Shown here piece by piece: positions 35,581-49,000 of a stretch of 64,000 nt of DNA. Position 1 is the first letter of the stretch. The number at the start of each line of letters is the position of its first letter. The notes under the pieces are model-generated. The model worked only from the letters and a program-made list of their open reading frames with translations. It had not been told where the DNA came from and searched no databases. Made by a program: the position numbers and the translations under genes. This DNA is from Anastatus disparis (taxonomy: Eukaryota > Arthropoda > Insecta > Hymenoptera > Eupelmidae): contig JAFFSR010000220.1 in NCBI GenBank assembly GCA_017163975.1, positions 10,062,001 to 10,126,000 on the forward strand, in the 5' to 3' direction.

Positions 35581-36426
35581 ATAAATTCTATTTAAACAAT
35601 CAATAATTAAATTTAATCCGTTACTTTAAACTTGCCGCTAAAATTTGTGTGATTGTCGCTTCTTTTACTGGCAGCTTCGAACTTTTTTTTGTATTCATAT
35701 TTTTCTAATTTTATTTTAAAAACTTTAAATTAATTTGAAAATTAACTTTCCTTTTAAAATTTAAACTTAATAGAAAAAAATTAAAATAACGTTTTTAATT
35801 GATTTATTTAAAAATTTTCAAAACGAATAAAAATGGTGGTCTTACCAATACCGTAATCCAAAAGTTTTATAAGGATAAGCTCCTTTTTTTATCATATTTA
35901 TAAATTATAAATAATAATTTTTATAATCGTTAAATTACCTTTCATTTTAGTGAGTATAATTTTCTAAATAACACTTTTAAACTTTTTAATAAAGATAAAT
36001 CTCGAAAAAATGATTTTCAAAATCATGAAAATTTTTTAAAATTTAAATTAAATGTCTGTATTTGTTACTCCAGTGACAATCAAAATATTTTCCATATAAT
36101 TTTTTTCAAGTTTACAAATTTCATGCAGACATTTAGCAAGTATCTGTTTTACAATAAATGAATTGTTTAATGGATTAGAAATATATTTTTCTTTTATTTT
36201 ATAATTTATGTACATTATTTTTAATTTTTACTGAAATGTATTTCTTCAAGTAAAGATTTTGAGAAATCACAAATTGTATAGTTTATTTTTTTAAATAATT
36301 TTATAAGTTTTTAAAAATTTGTTTACAATATAAAAAAGAAACAGAATTACTTAATATGTTTAATATTAATTTATTAAATAATAAAAATATTCTTAATTAC
36401 ACTATTTACATTTTTTTTCTGTATTT

Positions 36427-38710
36427 CTATTCATAATTGTGATCCTCAATTTCTTCTTTAATTTCATCATGATTTTCTACTAGGAATACTTGGTTTAGTG
36501 TCTCAGAATAGCTAAAACCATGATCTTCAGATTCATTGCCAACCTCTTCTTTAACTTGTTGATTTTCTGTTCTTGCAAACTCTGTGCAAAAATCGATCGT
36601 GTTTCTTAAATCAATTAATTTATCACATGGTAAAATTGTCTTGAACCAATTTAAAAATTGCTCCCCACATTCCAACGCCATTTCGTTTGTTGATGGAGGT
36701 GGATGTGAGGTGGAACGATTTGGTGGTATGTTTTGATTTATAGGCACTGTTTTCCTTGAAGCCAAATTAGTTACTAGTCTTCTTGGCTCAGCTATTGGAT
36801 CGGACATCTCTGTTTCCATTCTTGTAGATTCATTGTTATATTCATTTTGTGTTTCTTTTTTTTTTCTTTTCTGAGGTATTGGTTGTTTCTTGAAGCTTTC
36901 TGGTATAACTGGAGCTTCTTCCCATGGAGCATTTTTGAAATCAGTCATTGCAATATCTGTTCCAAAAATGTAAAAAAAATTAGTATTTATATTTATAAAT
37001 AAGAAAAATTAAATTTATAAAACTGTATTATACCTGGATCTGCACATACTGATGCTGATGATCTTCGATATGTACGTCCTGTATACAATTCATAATTTGG
37101 TAATTTAAGAAATTTAGCTACTTCTTTACACATTATCCCAAGTTTATTTTTGCCAAGAGGTAAATTCGAACATGTGCCATTTTTATAAGCCAAAAAGAAA
37201 CGATCTACAGTTACACCCTTTGGTCGTAAATCTCTGTAGGCTTTAACCAGTTCAAGTAAATCTCCCTCAATAAAAAAACTTCTTGAAGTATTAGTCTTCG
37301 CATCTCTCACAATAACTTTAAGTATTTGACCATGATCTATCACATCCTTGGGTGAAAGTCTAACTAATTCATAATTTCGACAAGCTCCAAATAAACCAAA
37401 AATTAAAGCTACCTAAAATCACATATGAATTTTTAATGAAAACAAATACTTTAAGGTACCAGGCCTGAGTTCAAGCCTGAAAAAAAATTAAATTTAAATG
37501 TAATGATAAATATTTTTTTAATGATATTAATTGATGAAACTTTTTTTTATCTTAAATATATATTAAATATAAGACTTTAATCTATGAATAATTTCAAAAG
37601 ACCTCATCTGATAGTTAAAATCCTTTACTTCTGTCGATGAATTAATTTTGACTATTTTTTTAGGTGCCGTAGAATTTCTCAGATAATTTTCAACAAATTG
37701 ACTTCAAAATTTGCAGAGATCTCCAATTTATATATCTTCACAAGTTTATTGTTTCATTTTTCTAAAAAAAATGAATTAAAAAAGTTTGGTTTGAAAAAAG
37801 TTGAAAATATTAGAAAAAATAGGTATTTTTTAAAATTTTATGTAAGTAATTTTGTTCAACATTCACTTGAGCTTGTTTTATCGAAATTCCAGGTCAGTAA
37901 ACTTGTGAAGATATATAAATTAAAGATCTCTGCAAATTTTGAAGTCAATTGGTTGAAAATTGGCTGAGAAATCCTACAGCAACTACAAAAATAGAAAAAA
38001 TCAATTCATCGACAAGGGAAAAAGATTTTAACCATCGGATGAGGATTTTTGAAATTATTCATGGATTAAGGCCTTATATTTAATATATATTTAAGATAAA
38101 AAAATGTTTCATCAATTAATATTATGAGAAAAAAAAATTTATCATTACATTTAAATTTAATTTTTTTTTTACTTTAACTCAGGCTTGATACCTTAAAATA
38201 AAGATAAGTAAAATTACAAAATTTTTATGAAACTCAAGTAATTATTAAGTATTTAAAAATTAGATTTACCTTTGTTACCAAATATGTATTATTTGGAGCT
38301 GTATTTAAAAACGTTTTCACATCATTTGGCGTTAATACTAATCCTTTTGTCTTTTTTGGTGCATAACCGGAAGAATTTCGTTTTAGAAATTCTAATAACT
38401 GTTTGTAATCTTCAAGTTTAATATTGTGTTTTATATGCACTGTACTTCTCAACATCGAATATTTACTCCATAATGACGAGGGTTTATACTTAGAGGACAG
38501 TTCTTCGAAATATTTTAATACTATATCTTCAGAAATATCATCGGTTAATCCATTAGCTTCTTTCCATTTTGAAAATGCATCGTAAACACACCAATATACC
38601 TCTCGAGATTTTGGTGGAAGTAAGTCAACTTGAACACCGTCTTCAGCCTCGTATAACTCTGTCGTGCACTCAAATTCATTTTCTTCGTCTTCGCTCACAC
38701 TTAATGCCAT
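36427..38710 (-). CDS. Tyrosine-recombinase-fold protein, catalytically degenerate, paralogue 2
   Basis: Exons: 38710-38270, 37412-37034, 36956-36427. Phases close, giving 449 residues. I start at the ATG of MALSVSEDEENEF because the frame before it has no better ATG. It shares with paralogue 1 EVYWCVYDAF, LWSKYSMLRSTV, FGACRNYELV, RFFLAYKN, PLGKNKLGIMCKE and the tail EIKEEIEDHNYE. Box I Arg is kept. Box II reads YTGRTYRRSSAS, so the conserved His is Arg. The nucleophile region reads WEEAPVIPESF, with no tyrosine. Two or three catalytic positions are therefore lost, more than in paralogue 1. The last two coding exons of paralogue 1 correspond to one exon here. Intron 1 has grown to 857 bases by insertion of a TIR element (140 bases in paralogue 1). 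Intact frames in both copies argue against simple decay. Confidence 0.75.
37451..38200. mobile_element. ~750 bp element with ~300 bp terminal inverted repeats, inserted in an intron
   Basis: The left end ttaaggtacc..gcctgagtt is answered by actcaggcttgatacctt at the right end. Inner parts match too, for example tcgatgaattaatttt with aaatcaattcatcgac, and cagagatctccaatttatata with tatataaattaaagatctctg. The arms run about 37451-37755 and 37895-38200. There is no coding frame. Confidence 0.8.
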
Positions 38711-40305
38711 TTTAACCAAAAAATTATTGGTTCTTTTTTAATCAATCATTCGTTTGATAATATAACTTAAAGTTTATTAAATTTCACTGACCCTAACCCT
38801 GCCTAGAATTAAGATTTATTTACTAACGTACACGCCAAGAAAATAAGTTAGTAAAGAAGTGAAACAGCTTGTGGCAATCTTTTACGAAGAGCACACGCGC
38901 AATGACCGAACTTAGAATAGAGTGGAGGCATCACAAGAATAAGGTACTGATGAGTAGCGCCACCTAAGCGTCGCGGTACATTTGAAAACATTGTGTTTCT
39001 TTCCTTTAGTCCCATTTTCAGGATCAATAGCGTTCTTTTTCGAGGTGAAAGTATACATATATTCTCTCGGTCTTCAACACGGGTGTAAAAGGATATTTTA
39101 CCCTCAGGGAATTACGCCCCTCAATAGAAGCGAAACGTCGCTTCGTTCGCTCGAGTATTGAACTCGCTTACAAAAGCCATTTCAACTTTATTTTTTGCTT
39201 TCATGTTATAGTTTTAGATGTTTTAAAGTGAATGCAACTTTAGTAAAGTTATAAAATTTGAAAGTTTTTTTAAACGCAGTTGAATTAATATGAAATAGAA
39301 AAAAAAAATTTTCTCCCACACCGAGCGTAAGATATTATTTTTACCGTCTGTCGTTAGGGAACAAAATAATGCAACTCGATACTGTAACCAGATATTCTCA
39401 TATACCAGCCAAGTACTATACACCCCGCATTGAAATTTTACCGAATTACTAGTTAGGGGGTGAAATAAAAATCTTTTTCTTATACCCAGGCTAAAAACAC
39501 ACCATTATTTTTTCATTTTTATGAATTATAAATTATAGTACATTTTTATAAGAAGGGTAAATTGATAGTTCATTTCAATGATTTATTACCAGTGGCAAAA
39601 AGAGAGAAAGAAAGCGTGTTCGCTCGACAGTATTAGACATCTCTTCGCTACTTTATTTATTGATTTTTTATTAATTATGGTTTATCACAATGTTTTAAGT
39701 TAAATGTGTTTTTAGTCTAGGATAAGAAAAAATCGAATATTCCATTTGAGATATAAATACGTCACGGTAAGTAGGCATATAAGCTCACTTGAGAGCTAAT
39801 TCTGTATCGGCTAAAAATTATGCATTTTCATCCACTTTTCTCCCTTGCCTCGCATCAAAGCAAATAATTATTATATATTTTACTGAGATAAAGAAAACAA
39901 TTTGATTTGATAAAAATTTATCAGAATAAAAATAAAATGAAATTTAAAGTTGGATATCATAAAAAAATATTATTTTAATAAATTTACGCTGAATTCTGTT
40001 GGATATATAATGTCGTTTTATTCAACTCTATGAATTATACCACAAATTGTTTCACATCACGATAACACGCAACACACTGTAATAAATAATACATAAGAAT
40101 TTCTTCTTTTTTTTTCTTTCTTAACCCAATAAATATCCGAACCATATATACACATGGATAACACCGTAAATGGTATAATTACATATTTCATTTTTTCCAA
40201 TGCTAATCGTAACACAAAAGTTTTATAAAGATAAACTTGTTTTATTATCTTTTGTTTTTAACTAATGTCACCCTGCTAGGAATTTTACCATTTCTGGGTA
40301 GAATT

Positions 40306-40395
40306 TCTGGTCAACGTAAGTTAAAGTAAAACTTATCTAAAAATTTTGTTCAAAGAATTTTTATAGATAAGTTATTTTAACTTATGCTAACCAGA
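40306..40395. repeat. Foldback hairpin with ~40 bp arms
   Basis: The arm 40306-40345 (tctggtcaacgtaagttaaa..) pairs with 40356-40395 (..ttttaacttatgctaaccaga) with a few mismatches. Pairing extends a little outward (tttctgggtagaat with gattcgcccata). Confidence 0.7.
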
Positions 40396-40772
40396 GATTC
40401 GCCCATACTATAGTAAATTTTCTACGAGAGTACTGATCATTCCTATATCTGTAAAAAATGAGCTGGAATTACATTGTTAACAAAAAATTGTGGATTATAT
40501 TCTACTTCTATCTATTATTTTTCCGTAATTAAATGATTGTTTCATTTGAAATTTAGTTCGGTTGAAAAATTACTTAAGTGTACGTAATTATTTATTTTAA
40601 CGTTGTTATTAAAATAATTAATTTCTAGTTTTGATTACTATTAAATAAAATTTAGAATTTTTATATCAAACAATACCAAAAAATTTAATTCAAAATAAAA
40701 AAAATTAAAATTTTTTATTAAAATATAAAAAACATTTTCAACCATTCAATAATTTTTTTATTTTTTATTTTA

Positions 40773-40927
40773 TTTAACGTCGCTGTATTTCAACTATCAT
40801 TACGATGCTAATTAGCGACAGAGGTTATCAGTGTGTTTGTGAACAAAGCATATGATCGTATACAGTGGTGCTTGTATCAATCGGGATTGCGAATCTATCG
40901 TTTTACCGAATGAGCCATCGACGACCT
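40773..40927 (-). mobile_element. tRNA-derived SINE (family 1), internally deleted
   Basis: Body and head are recognisable, but about 30 bases covering the B-box are missing between tgcttgtatcaatcgg and gattgcgaatctatc. It would lack an internal pol III promoter. Confidence 0.75.
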
Positions 40928-43070
40928 CTTTCTACGAATTTAAGTACGAAATGTTGGTAATTTGTTGAAAAATAGAGAGAGATAAAACATTTTTCATAAT
41001 GAGAATGTTTCATTCAAATAAATAAGGTCATTTTGAGTTTTACAATTGCACATTATAATTGATACATAAAAAAGATTATTTATAGATTTATAAATTGATG
41101 CCTATTATTAGCTACAGAAAAAAACTTTTTTTTTTTGATAAAATAGTCATTTATTTACATATTGAAAGTAAACAGTAGAGTTACATTAGTGCATGTGTAG
41201 TTTACAATTATTTTAATGGTTATTAATAAAATGATATTTGCTCGCTATAATATTTATAATATATATATTTTTTCATTATATTTTTTTCATTTATTTAAAT
41301 ATTTTATTTAAAAAGTGAAATTATACAACTGAAAGAGAATTTTTTAGTAAATTTTTTCTATCATAATTATATACAATTCAGTTCGAATATAATCTTCATC
41401 CATAAATTCGAAGAGAAAGACACGGGTCTTTATTTTCTTAAGTCTCGATATGCTATTTTTTTTGCAAAAAAAAAATGGTTTGAATTATTTACATTAAGAT
41501 AAAAGTAGATTTTGGCACTTATTTCGTACTATATAAAAAAGTACGGCGCGTTTTTTTTTACTTTATAACATATTCATTCGATTCACAATTTTTAGGCGCA
41601 CGTTTATATTCATTTGAAAATATACACGAAAAAAGTACATTTCGTGGCTTCTTATTTTTTTTCTTCTTCTAACTAATATTAAGCTCGGTATATTACCAAA
41701 TCCCCTTCAGGTACTCTTTTTTTTTCTCAAAAATTCATAATATACAAGGAACGCCTTTATTTTAACTGTATATATCGTACCTTACTTTCTCGAAACTTTT
41801 TATTTTTCTTTTGATGAAAAATTAAAAGTTACAAATGTTGGAAGAAACTTTTCCAAAATTATTTACGGCTTTAAAAAAAAAGAATTTTAACAAAACAAAC
41901 ATTTATAAATACATTTTCTCAAACAAAGTTGCTAGAATAATAGTAATTTTCTTTTTTTTTAAACAATTTTAAACATGAATTTATTAAATAATTTTTAAAA
42001 TTTCTTTAAAAAAGTATTGCAAACTAGTTTCTTTTCTTACGCAGTTCTTTTAGGCATGAAATACATAAAAATCATTTGAGAGATACTATTCATTATAAAT
42101 TTAAATATTTTTGTTTATATTTTCTATGCATGCTTTTTTTTTAATATTCAGTTTTTAAACACGTTTTAAGCATTGTTTCCTGATGAACATTTTTAAAATT
42201 CAATACAAAATATGGGATAACTAAACTGATTTTCATTAATTCTAAGTTTGCAGTCGAACTCCGTGAGTTATCACAATTATTTCTTAAAATTTTAATTTTT
42301 TTTAATTACACAAATAAAAATTACGTATTTCCGTTTCATATCATGTGACAAGCGTTTTTACATTTATTTATTTTATTACAATAGATTAAAATTTCTATAA
42401 ATTGCTTTCAAAGCAATTCTGTTTGATTAAACTGTCTTAAATTGTCGATTTATGAAACATTTATAAAAAAAAGAGAGAACGTAGCGCGTAATTGTTAATT
42501 AAAAATTATTCCAACAACATTCACATCTATAGGATTAAATAGATTTTTCCTTTAACCGTCAAAATGGTCTACATCTATTTCGTAACATTCATATATTTAT
42601 ATATTCAATACCATGGAACAAAATATTTGTAATGTTTGAGACTTGCACAAAGTTACAAAAAAGAAATGGTGAAATTATTAAAAATAATTTCAGATTGCAC
42701 TGATGTATAAGTAATACAAAAAAAAAAAGAACATTCATCTCTTCTTTCTTCTATCAGTTAATAAGAATCGAAAAAAGCTTCAGATTATCTAACATTAGTT
42801 TAATTATTAATTGTTTTATAGTTTATTTTTTCCTATAGCTTAGAATTTTAGATTTAAACGATGACACTGTATTCGACCGTTTTTAGTGCACCTTTATCAT
42901 CACAATCATTCGTTAAGCTTCGTTTCATCGAAAGAGAAAAAAATAAAATATATATTGATAAAAAGAATCGTGATTTTCAGGCAGCATAAATATATATATA
43001 TAATGTATTTCTCGAGATTTAAAATCTGAGAAAAGCTAAGCCATATCTCAGAATTCTTTTTTTCTTTCTT

Positions 43071-46000
43071 TTATCGTGTAGAGGAGTGATAGTCTCTACG
43101 CGCCGTTTGTAACGTACTTCTCCTATCGCGAAGCGCTCTACGTCGTCGTCGTTGAAAATCTTCTTCAAGCTGCTGTTGCTGTTGTTGCTGCAGCTGCTGT
43201 TGCTGATGTTGTTGCTGTTGCTGCTGCTTATGTAGCAACGACTTTAACGAGCGTGTTGGCGTACCATGGCCAACAACAGTTTCGCTATTAGCATCATCAA
43301 TGTCAACACTGCGGTCCATCCCTGGACCCAGTTTCTTTAGCCCCTATCAAACCTATAATTATAAAATTAAAATAGATTTCATAAAAAATTTAATGCTTTC
43401 TTCAAATCCTTTATTTTAATTTCGTACTAAAATTTGCTTTTGTAATAAATATTAACGTTCATGTTGAATTTTGAACGACATATATTTAAACAATTTTTGA
43501 AATTCATTAAGGGGACTTTGGAGATTAAATTAGGTTTCATTTTTTAGTTTACAAATCACACTTTTATTTTATGAAATCTTTTAGATATTTTTATTTTCGT
43601 AATTTAAAGGCGTAATTTGTAAACTACAAAAATAAATATAACTCCACCTCCGAAGTCGCCTTAAAATGTTTTCAACGAAAGAATAATAAAACATTTTTAT
43701 TATGAAAATAATAATTTTAAACATAAAATTACAAACCTTCCAAAGTAGCAAATGGTTAGTTGAGTCTTCGCGACCAGCTTGCAATTCAGATGTTGCTTGA
43801 GGTCCACGAAAATCTTCGTAACCATCGCCACCTGATATTACAAGTAATCTACCACGTTCAGTATTATTACTACAACCGCCACCAGTACTACTTGTTGTGC
43901 TACCAGTACTACTGGTACTGCTTATACTACTTTGTTGAACGACTAAAGATTTGCTTCCTTTGAACGAGTAACGATTTGTTTTTGGACGTGGCTCGCTTTT
44001 TGGTGGGCTCGCTATTTCAACGCACGTTAAAAATCTCACGTGACCTGTATGGCCATGCGGTATACCTAGATGAAGAATGATAAATTTTGAAATTATTATA
44101 TTACGCATCAAATTTTGAAGTAAATAATTTTTATTTTCAAAATCAATTAATTATTTATATTGCGATGAAGCAATTTTAATCTTTGTGCATCCAAATAAGC
44201 CAATCGTTACAATATTGATAAAATTATAAAAAATTCAATGATAGTCATTTTATGAATAAATTTTTAAAAAGTTAAAGTAAACTTGTGTAAATTTAGTGAT
44301 CAAATATAAAAAATTACTAACCAGTTACAACAGGCGCTTGTGACATTCTTTGCGTGGACGGTTTTATATGTGGAATTGGAACTGTTAGAAGAACACCTGC
44401 ACTGGTGCCAATCCACAATAGTTCGTTGCATGCTAATAGCGCGGTAACCCTTAAGCATGCAGCTTTATGCTGTCGTATTATATCATCACAATCTGCAATT
44501 AAAAGAATATTTTTTGTTAAAAATAAATTGCTTAAATAATTATATTGGATTTTCGACCGAATGCATCGATAAATCATCGTAACTTCAACATGAAAATGAT
44601 AATACTATTAATATCAATTCCTGTAATACTATCGACAATAGTTACGAAAGTTATAGCAAATCCATTGGATAACTCAATCGTAACTTTTAATCTAATCCAT
44701 ATCTTTGTCTATAATATCATTTACATCACTGCTTGGAATTTCTCCCCGTAGGGATCTGTACAAACGAGGGTTTGTGAGTCAGATTCTTATGATTGATTAA
44801 AGGTCAACCTCTTCATAATTAAATAATTGGTCACAAAAAATTTTGGAGAATAATTTTCGAGATAAAAGCTGTAAAAAACTAAAACTGGAGAATTTCATTG
44901 GATAATTATAAATTAATCTTTATATAATTTTGGATTTCAGTATGGGTCAAATTGAAAGTTATGATTGAGTTTCTTGATCAATTTTAAGTACATGAATAAT
45001 ATATGCTTAAAGTGTTTTTAAAATCATATTTTAATCCAACTTAAAAATTTTTTACTTTAAAAAATCATAAACATTTTGAATGATATATAAATGATTTTAA
45101 AAATTTTAAATGTACGGAAAACATAGAAAGAATAAAGTTGAGATCTGGATACTTACTGACAAGCATATTTGTAACAGTAGGTGCAATATTAACATCAGCA
45201 AGACATTCATAACTACCAGCGTGAAATAGTTTAAGTACAGAGCTATTATGCAACGATATCCAAACACCAAGACCACCAGAGCTAGCCATACACGATATCG
45301 GCCGATTACTATCGCTGCTTACTATAAATGTATGCTCAACATCTAACGTATACGTATTGAAGATTTTAATAGTATTATGACTAGCGCACCAAAGTTTGCC
45401 CGATACTGGTAACATTTTCGTAACTGGTGATGATACCGTACCCACTTGCAATGTCGTTGGATGCGCTGTATTCCAACCACCAGCTGTTTGATTGATTAAA
45501 TTATTAATTTCATTACTAATATTAGGTATCGATATTTATGTTTAAGATATGAGATTTTGAACTTACAATGATCCCTCGTGTATACAGTAATATCGCCGTT
45601 AGCCAATGATATAAATACTTTATTGTCCAAATATCTGAAAGGAAATAATTAATAAATTTTTGATTCGAATATTAATTTAAAATTTTTATTTAAATAGCAA
45701 CTAATTTCTATAAAAACATTCTATTTAATAAAATAATGTGAATAGCACAATAGAATAATGCGAGAAATGATCATAAATTTTATTTATATGTGATATGTAC
45801 CATATATATTTTTTTGACACTCCGTGCGAGAACTTCGATTTCACGCACGCTGTACAAAGTGACACGTGCGAAAATGGAGCTTCTTACACGTCGTGTCAAA
45901 AAATAGTGTTCGATACTCGTGCGAGAAAGTGATTTCTTACTCGTGTGACCTTTTCACCCTCGCTTCGCTCGGGCGCAAACCACCACACGAGTAAAAAATC

Positions 46001-49000
46001 ACTTTATCGCACTAGTACCGAAATATACTATTATGAATTTAATGCATTTGAATAAGAGAAATAAAATTGATGGATCTTTATAAAATTTGATAACTATAAC
46101 GTGATATAAATGAGTACATGATTTCTACACAGTTACCGACATTGCAGTTTCCTGTATTGATCTTTCTTCAAATATTTTTTTAATTTCTGTCATGCTCTAT
46201 ATTAGTTATAGTGGAAGGGCATAATATCATGGAGATATATTTAAAACTTTTGGATTAAAAATCAAAAATTTTGAAAACTCTAATGTCGGTATTTTACGTC
46301 CTTTTAAATCTAAGTTTAAACTATCGATTGACTTATATAATAAGAGGTCATCTGTGGCTCAGAGCGATAGATTCATAATTTCTAGGATCCGAGTTCGAAT
46401 CTCGCTCTCAGCGGCTGATTGATACAAGCACCACTGTTCGTTATGTGCTTTGTTCACAAACACAATGACGACCTCCGTCGCTAATAAAATAAAAAAATAA
46501 AATTGACTTACATAATGCAATGTACACTGCTGCCATGCTGTAATTTAACTTTATTTTTCTTGATTCTAATGTTATCACTGCAATTATAAACATGTACACA
46601 ACCATCTTCCGTACCAAGCCACATTGTTGGTTGATTAAAATCTTCATCAATAGGACCATTTTCGAAACTTGATGCATCACCACCAAGTGAAGTACTGGCT
46701 GTGTCTGCGCATGGAATGTCGTCTGAGTCCGAATCGTCCGAACTCGAGCTATAAAAAAATTATATTTATTATTATAGTAATTACATTAATTTTGTTATTC
46801 ATTTTTAAGATAATTTAGTAATTAGTAATAAATTGGGTCAAGTCACTTAAATAAATGGTATAAATATTTTTTAGTATGTAAACACAGTGTCATTTTTCTG
46901 AATACAATATTTAATTTGCATTAGTAAAAACTAAAATTAGTAAATTAGTCAACTCCAAAAAATTATAGTTTATTAATACGTATTTGAAAATTAATATATA
47001 TTTTAAAATTGTTAGAACTGTTAAATGTAATTTACGATTTTTGTGCATACTGGTGTCGACTTATTAATACTATTGTTAGAATAAGAAACTCCCAAATTAA
47101 TTTTATTTTCATTTTTTTTCCAAGTACCTGTCCAGTTGAATATTTCCACTACTAGTGTCCGTATTTTGGACAGAGGCACCAACACCACTTTTATTATTAA
47201 TAAAGGCACTATTAATAGGAGTGCAGGAATTTGATCTATAAATAGGTTCAAAGATAGATATGTAATTTCAGATTTTTCGTGATAATTCATTCATTTTAGT
47301 TTAAACAATATAAACAAAAAATTTTATTGATTTAGAGAAAGTTTTAAAATGTAATTTTCATTTTTCAGTTATTATAATTTAGTTTTTACATTAAATCATA
47401 TACAATAAAAATTTATTTTAGAGAAATCCTGCACGAAGAAAAGATAAAGACCCATTTACTTGCACTTTTGTCAAAAAAATACAGCATAAATATTTCAAAA
47501 AAGTTACTAAAACTTGTTTCTTTCTTTAAATTTTTTTATCCATAAAGGCAATTTAAAAGAAAATCAACAAATAACTTACACAGAAGTGCAGGCAGGAATG
47601 CCAGCAACGCAGAGAATACGAGCGTTGCATACACCGTTACAAGAAGTAACTTGCGGTGGTTCGGGACTTAAGCTTAATACGCAAACTTGGCCAACATAAC
47701 CATCACTATTACAAACCCAAACGTCCCTGGCACCTTGACCATTGGCCAATGTTGGCGCGGCACATGTAAATTGTAAACCAGCACGCGTTTTACGTATTGG
47801 TAATGGACCAACGAATTCTGGTATTGGCCTTCTATCTGTCGATGCAGCTAAAATAATAAATTTTTTTTCAATGATATAAAGGATAAAAATGTTTTATCGA
47901 TTTAAAAATAAGAAAGAAAATACGATCAAATTAATCTTACCTAATTTTGCTTTCGCTTCATTAAAGCTTTCTTCCCAACTTGCGCGTTTATCGGGTTTAG
48001 CGAACATTACAGAAATATTTTCCATACCAGCCCTGTAATTATTTTATTAAAATTTATTAATATTCAATAAAATAAAAAATATTTAAAAAATATATAAATG
48101 CAACCAATTCAAATGAAGATATAATTCTTGAAACAAAATTAATATTATTTTACTAATTTTAATTATTTCAAAAATTTTTCATTAAAACAATAAATTAATT
48201 TTACACATAATATTGGTATAAATTATGAACTTTTATTAGTGTTTAAAAAATTAAATACTTTATTAAAAAGTGAAATAATTTTATCAAAATCTTTTTAAAA
48301 TTCTTAAATATGTAATTTAATACGTACTGCGTATTAAGTGTAAGCTCAAGACAGGCCAATTGCGAGTGTGCAGCATTACGTTCGGCCAATTGTTTTTGCG
48401 TTTGACTTAACATTTCCTTGATAAGATCCTCAAGCTGTTGTTTAGCTCCGTGTAATTTTCCTGCAAGCTCTTGTAATTGATTAAGCGTTGCACAATCTTC
48501 TCGTAAATAATCAACTTCGCGAGCCATTCGCCTTAAATTTTCATCTTTAGCTGAAAAAATGTAGAAAAATAAAGTTAATGTTTGATCTTTTCTTTAGATT
48601 TTTTTTTAATTAATGGATGTTTCTTTATTAATAAATCCTTTCATATTAAAAAAATTATTGCTTTTTAAAATTATTATTCATAAAAAATGACTAAATTTAT
48701 TGTTTAATAATTACCTTTCATAACTTCCAAGTCATCTAATGATATCCTCATAAGCATTTTGTATTTATTTGCTTCCAAAACACCAACTAAACTATTTGGA
48801 CAAGTGCTCCTGTAAAATAAAGATAAACAATAAATAAGTAAATTAAAATGTGAGAGGTGAAGAAAGGAAAAAAAAAGTTATCTTTTTTAAATTTGTTACT
48901 TTTACGTTCATATCTTCAAAAGTAAACCGAAAATCTTATGACCGATGACTGATTATAAATTTTAACTTTTATTCTTTTAGATTATACTTCTCTTGTGCGT

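Larger units (their letters stand above)
35580..39300. repeat. Segmental duplication, copy 2 (contains tyrosine-recombinase-like gene 2)
   Basis: Counterpart of 29390-33430. It differs by lacking the SINE and by carrying a long-TIR element in the gene's first intron. The 5' flanks of both genes stay alignable to about 39300 here. Confidence 0.75.
39310..43070. other. Gene-poor region between paralogue 2 and the RhoGEF gene
   Basis: AT-rich, with a degraded SINE at 40773, a hairpin at 40306-40395 and a fragment near 40190-40250 (acaaaagttttataaagataaac) that recalls the 3' flank of the recombinase-like genes. The part nearest 43071 is probably 3' UTR of the RhoGEF gene; a minus-strand AATAAA lies at 42822-42827. 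Confidence 0.45.
43737..47847 (-). other. C-terminal beta-propeller region of the RhoGEF
   Basis: Exons 47847-47580 through 44065-43737 encode repeated beta-rich blades (for example DVWVCNSDGYVGQVCVL, MWLGTEDGCVHVYN, KVFISLANGDITVYT, LWCASHNTIKIFN, LWIGTSAGVLL). An acidic SSSSDDSDSDD and a Ser/Thr/Gly-rich loop interrupt the blades. Confidence 0.75.

Noticed and set aside
43760..43963. 67-codon plus-strand frame
   Set aside because: It is the complement of a RhoGEF exon and carries no independent signal.
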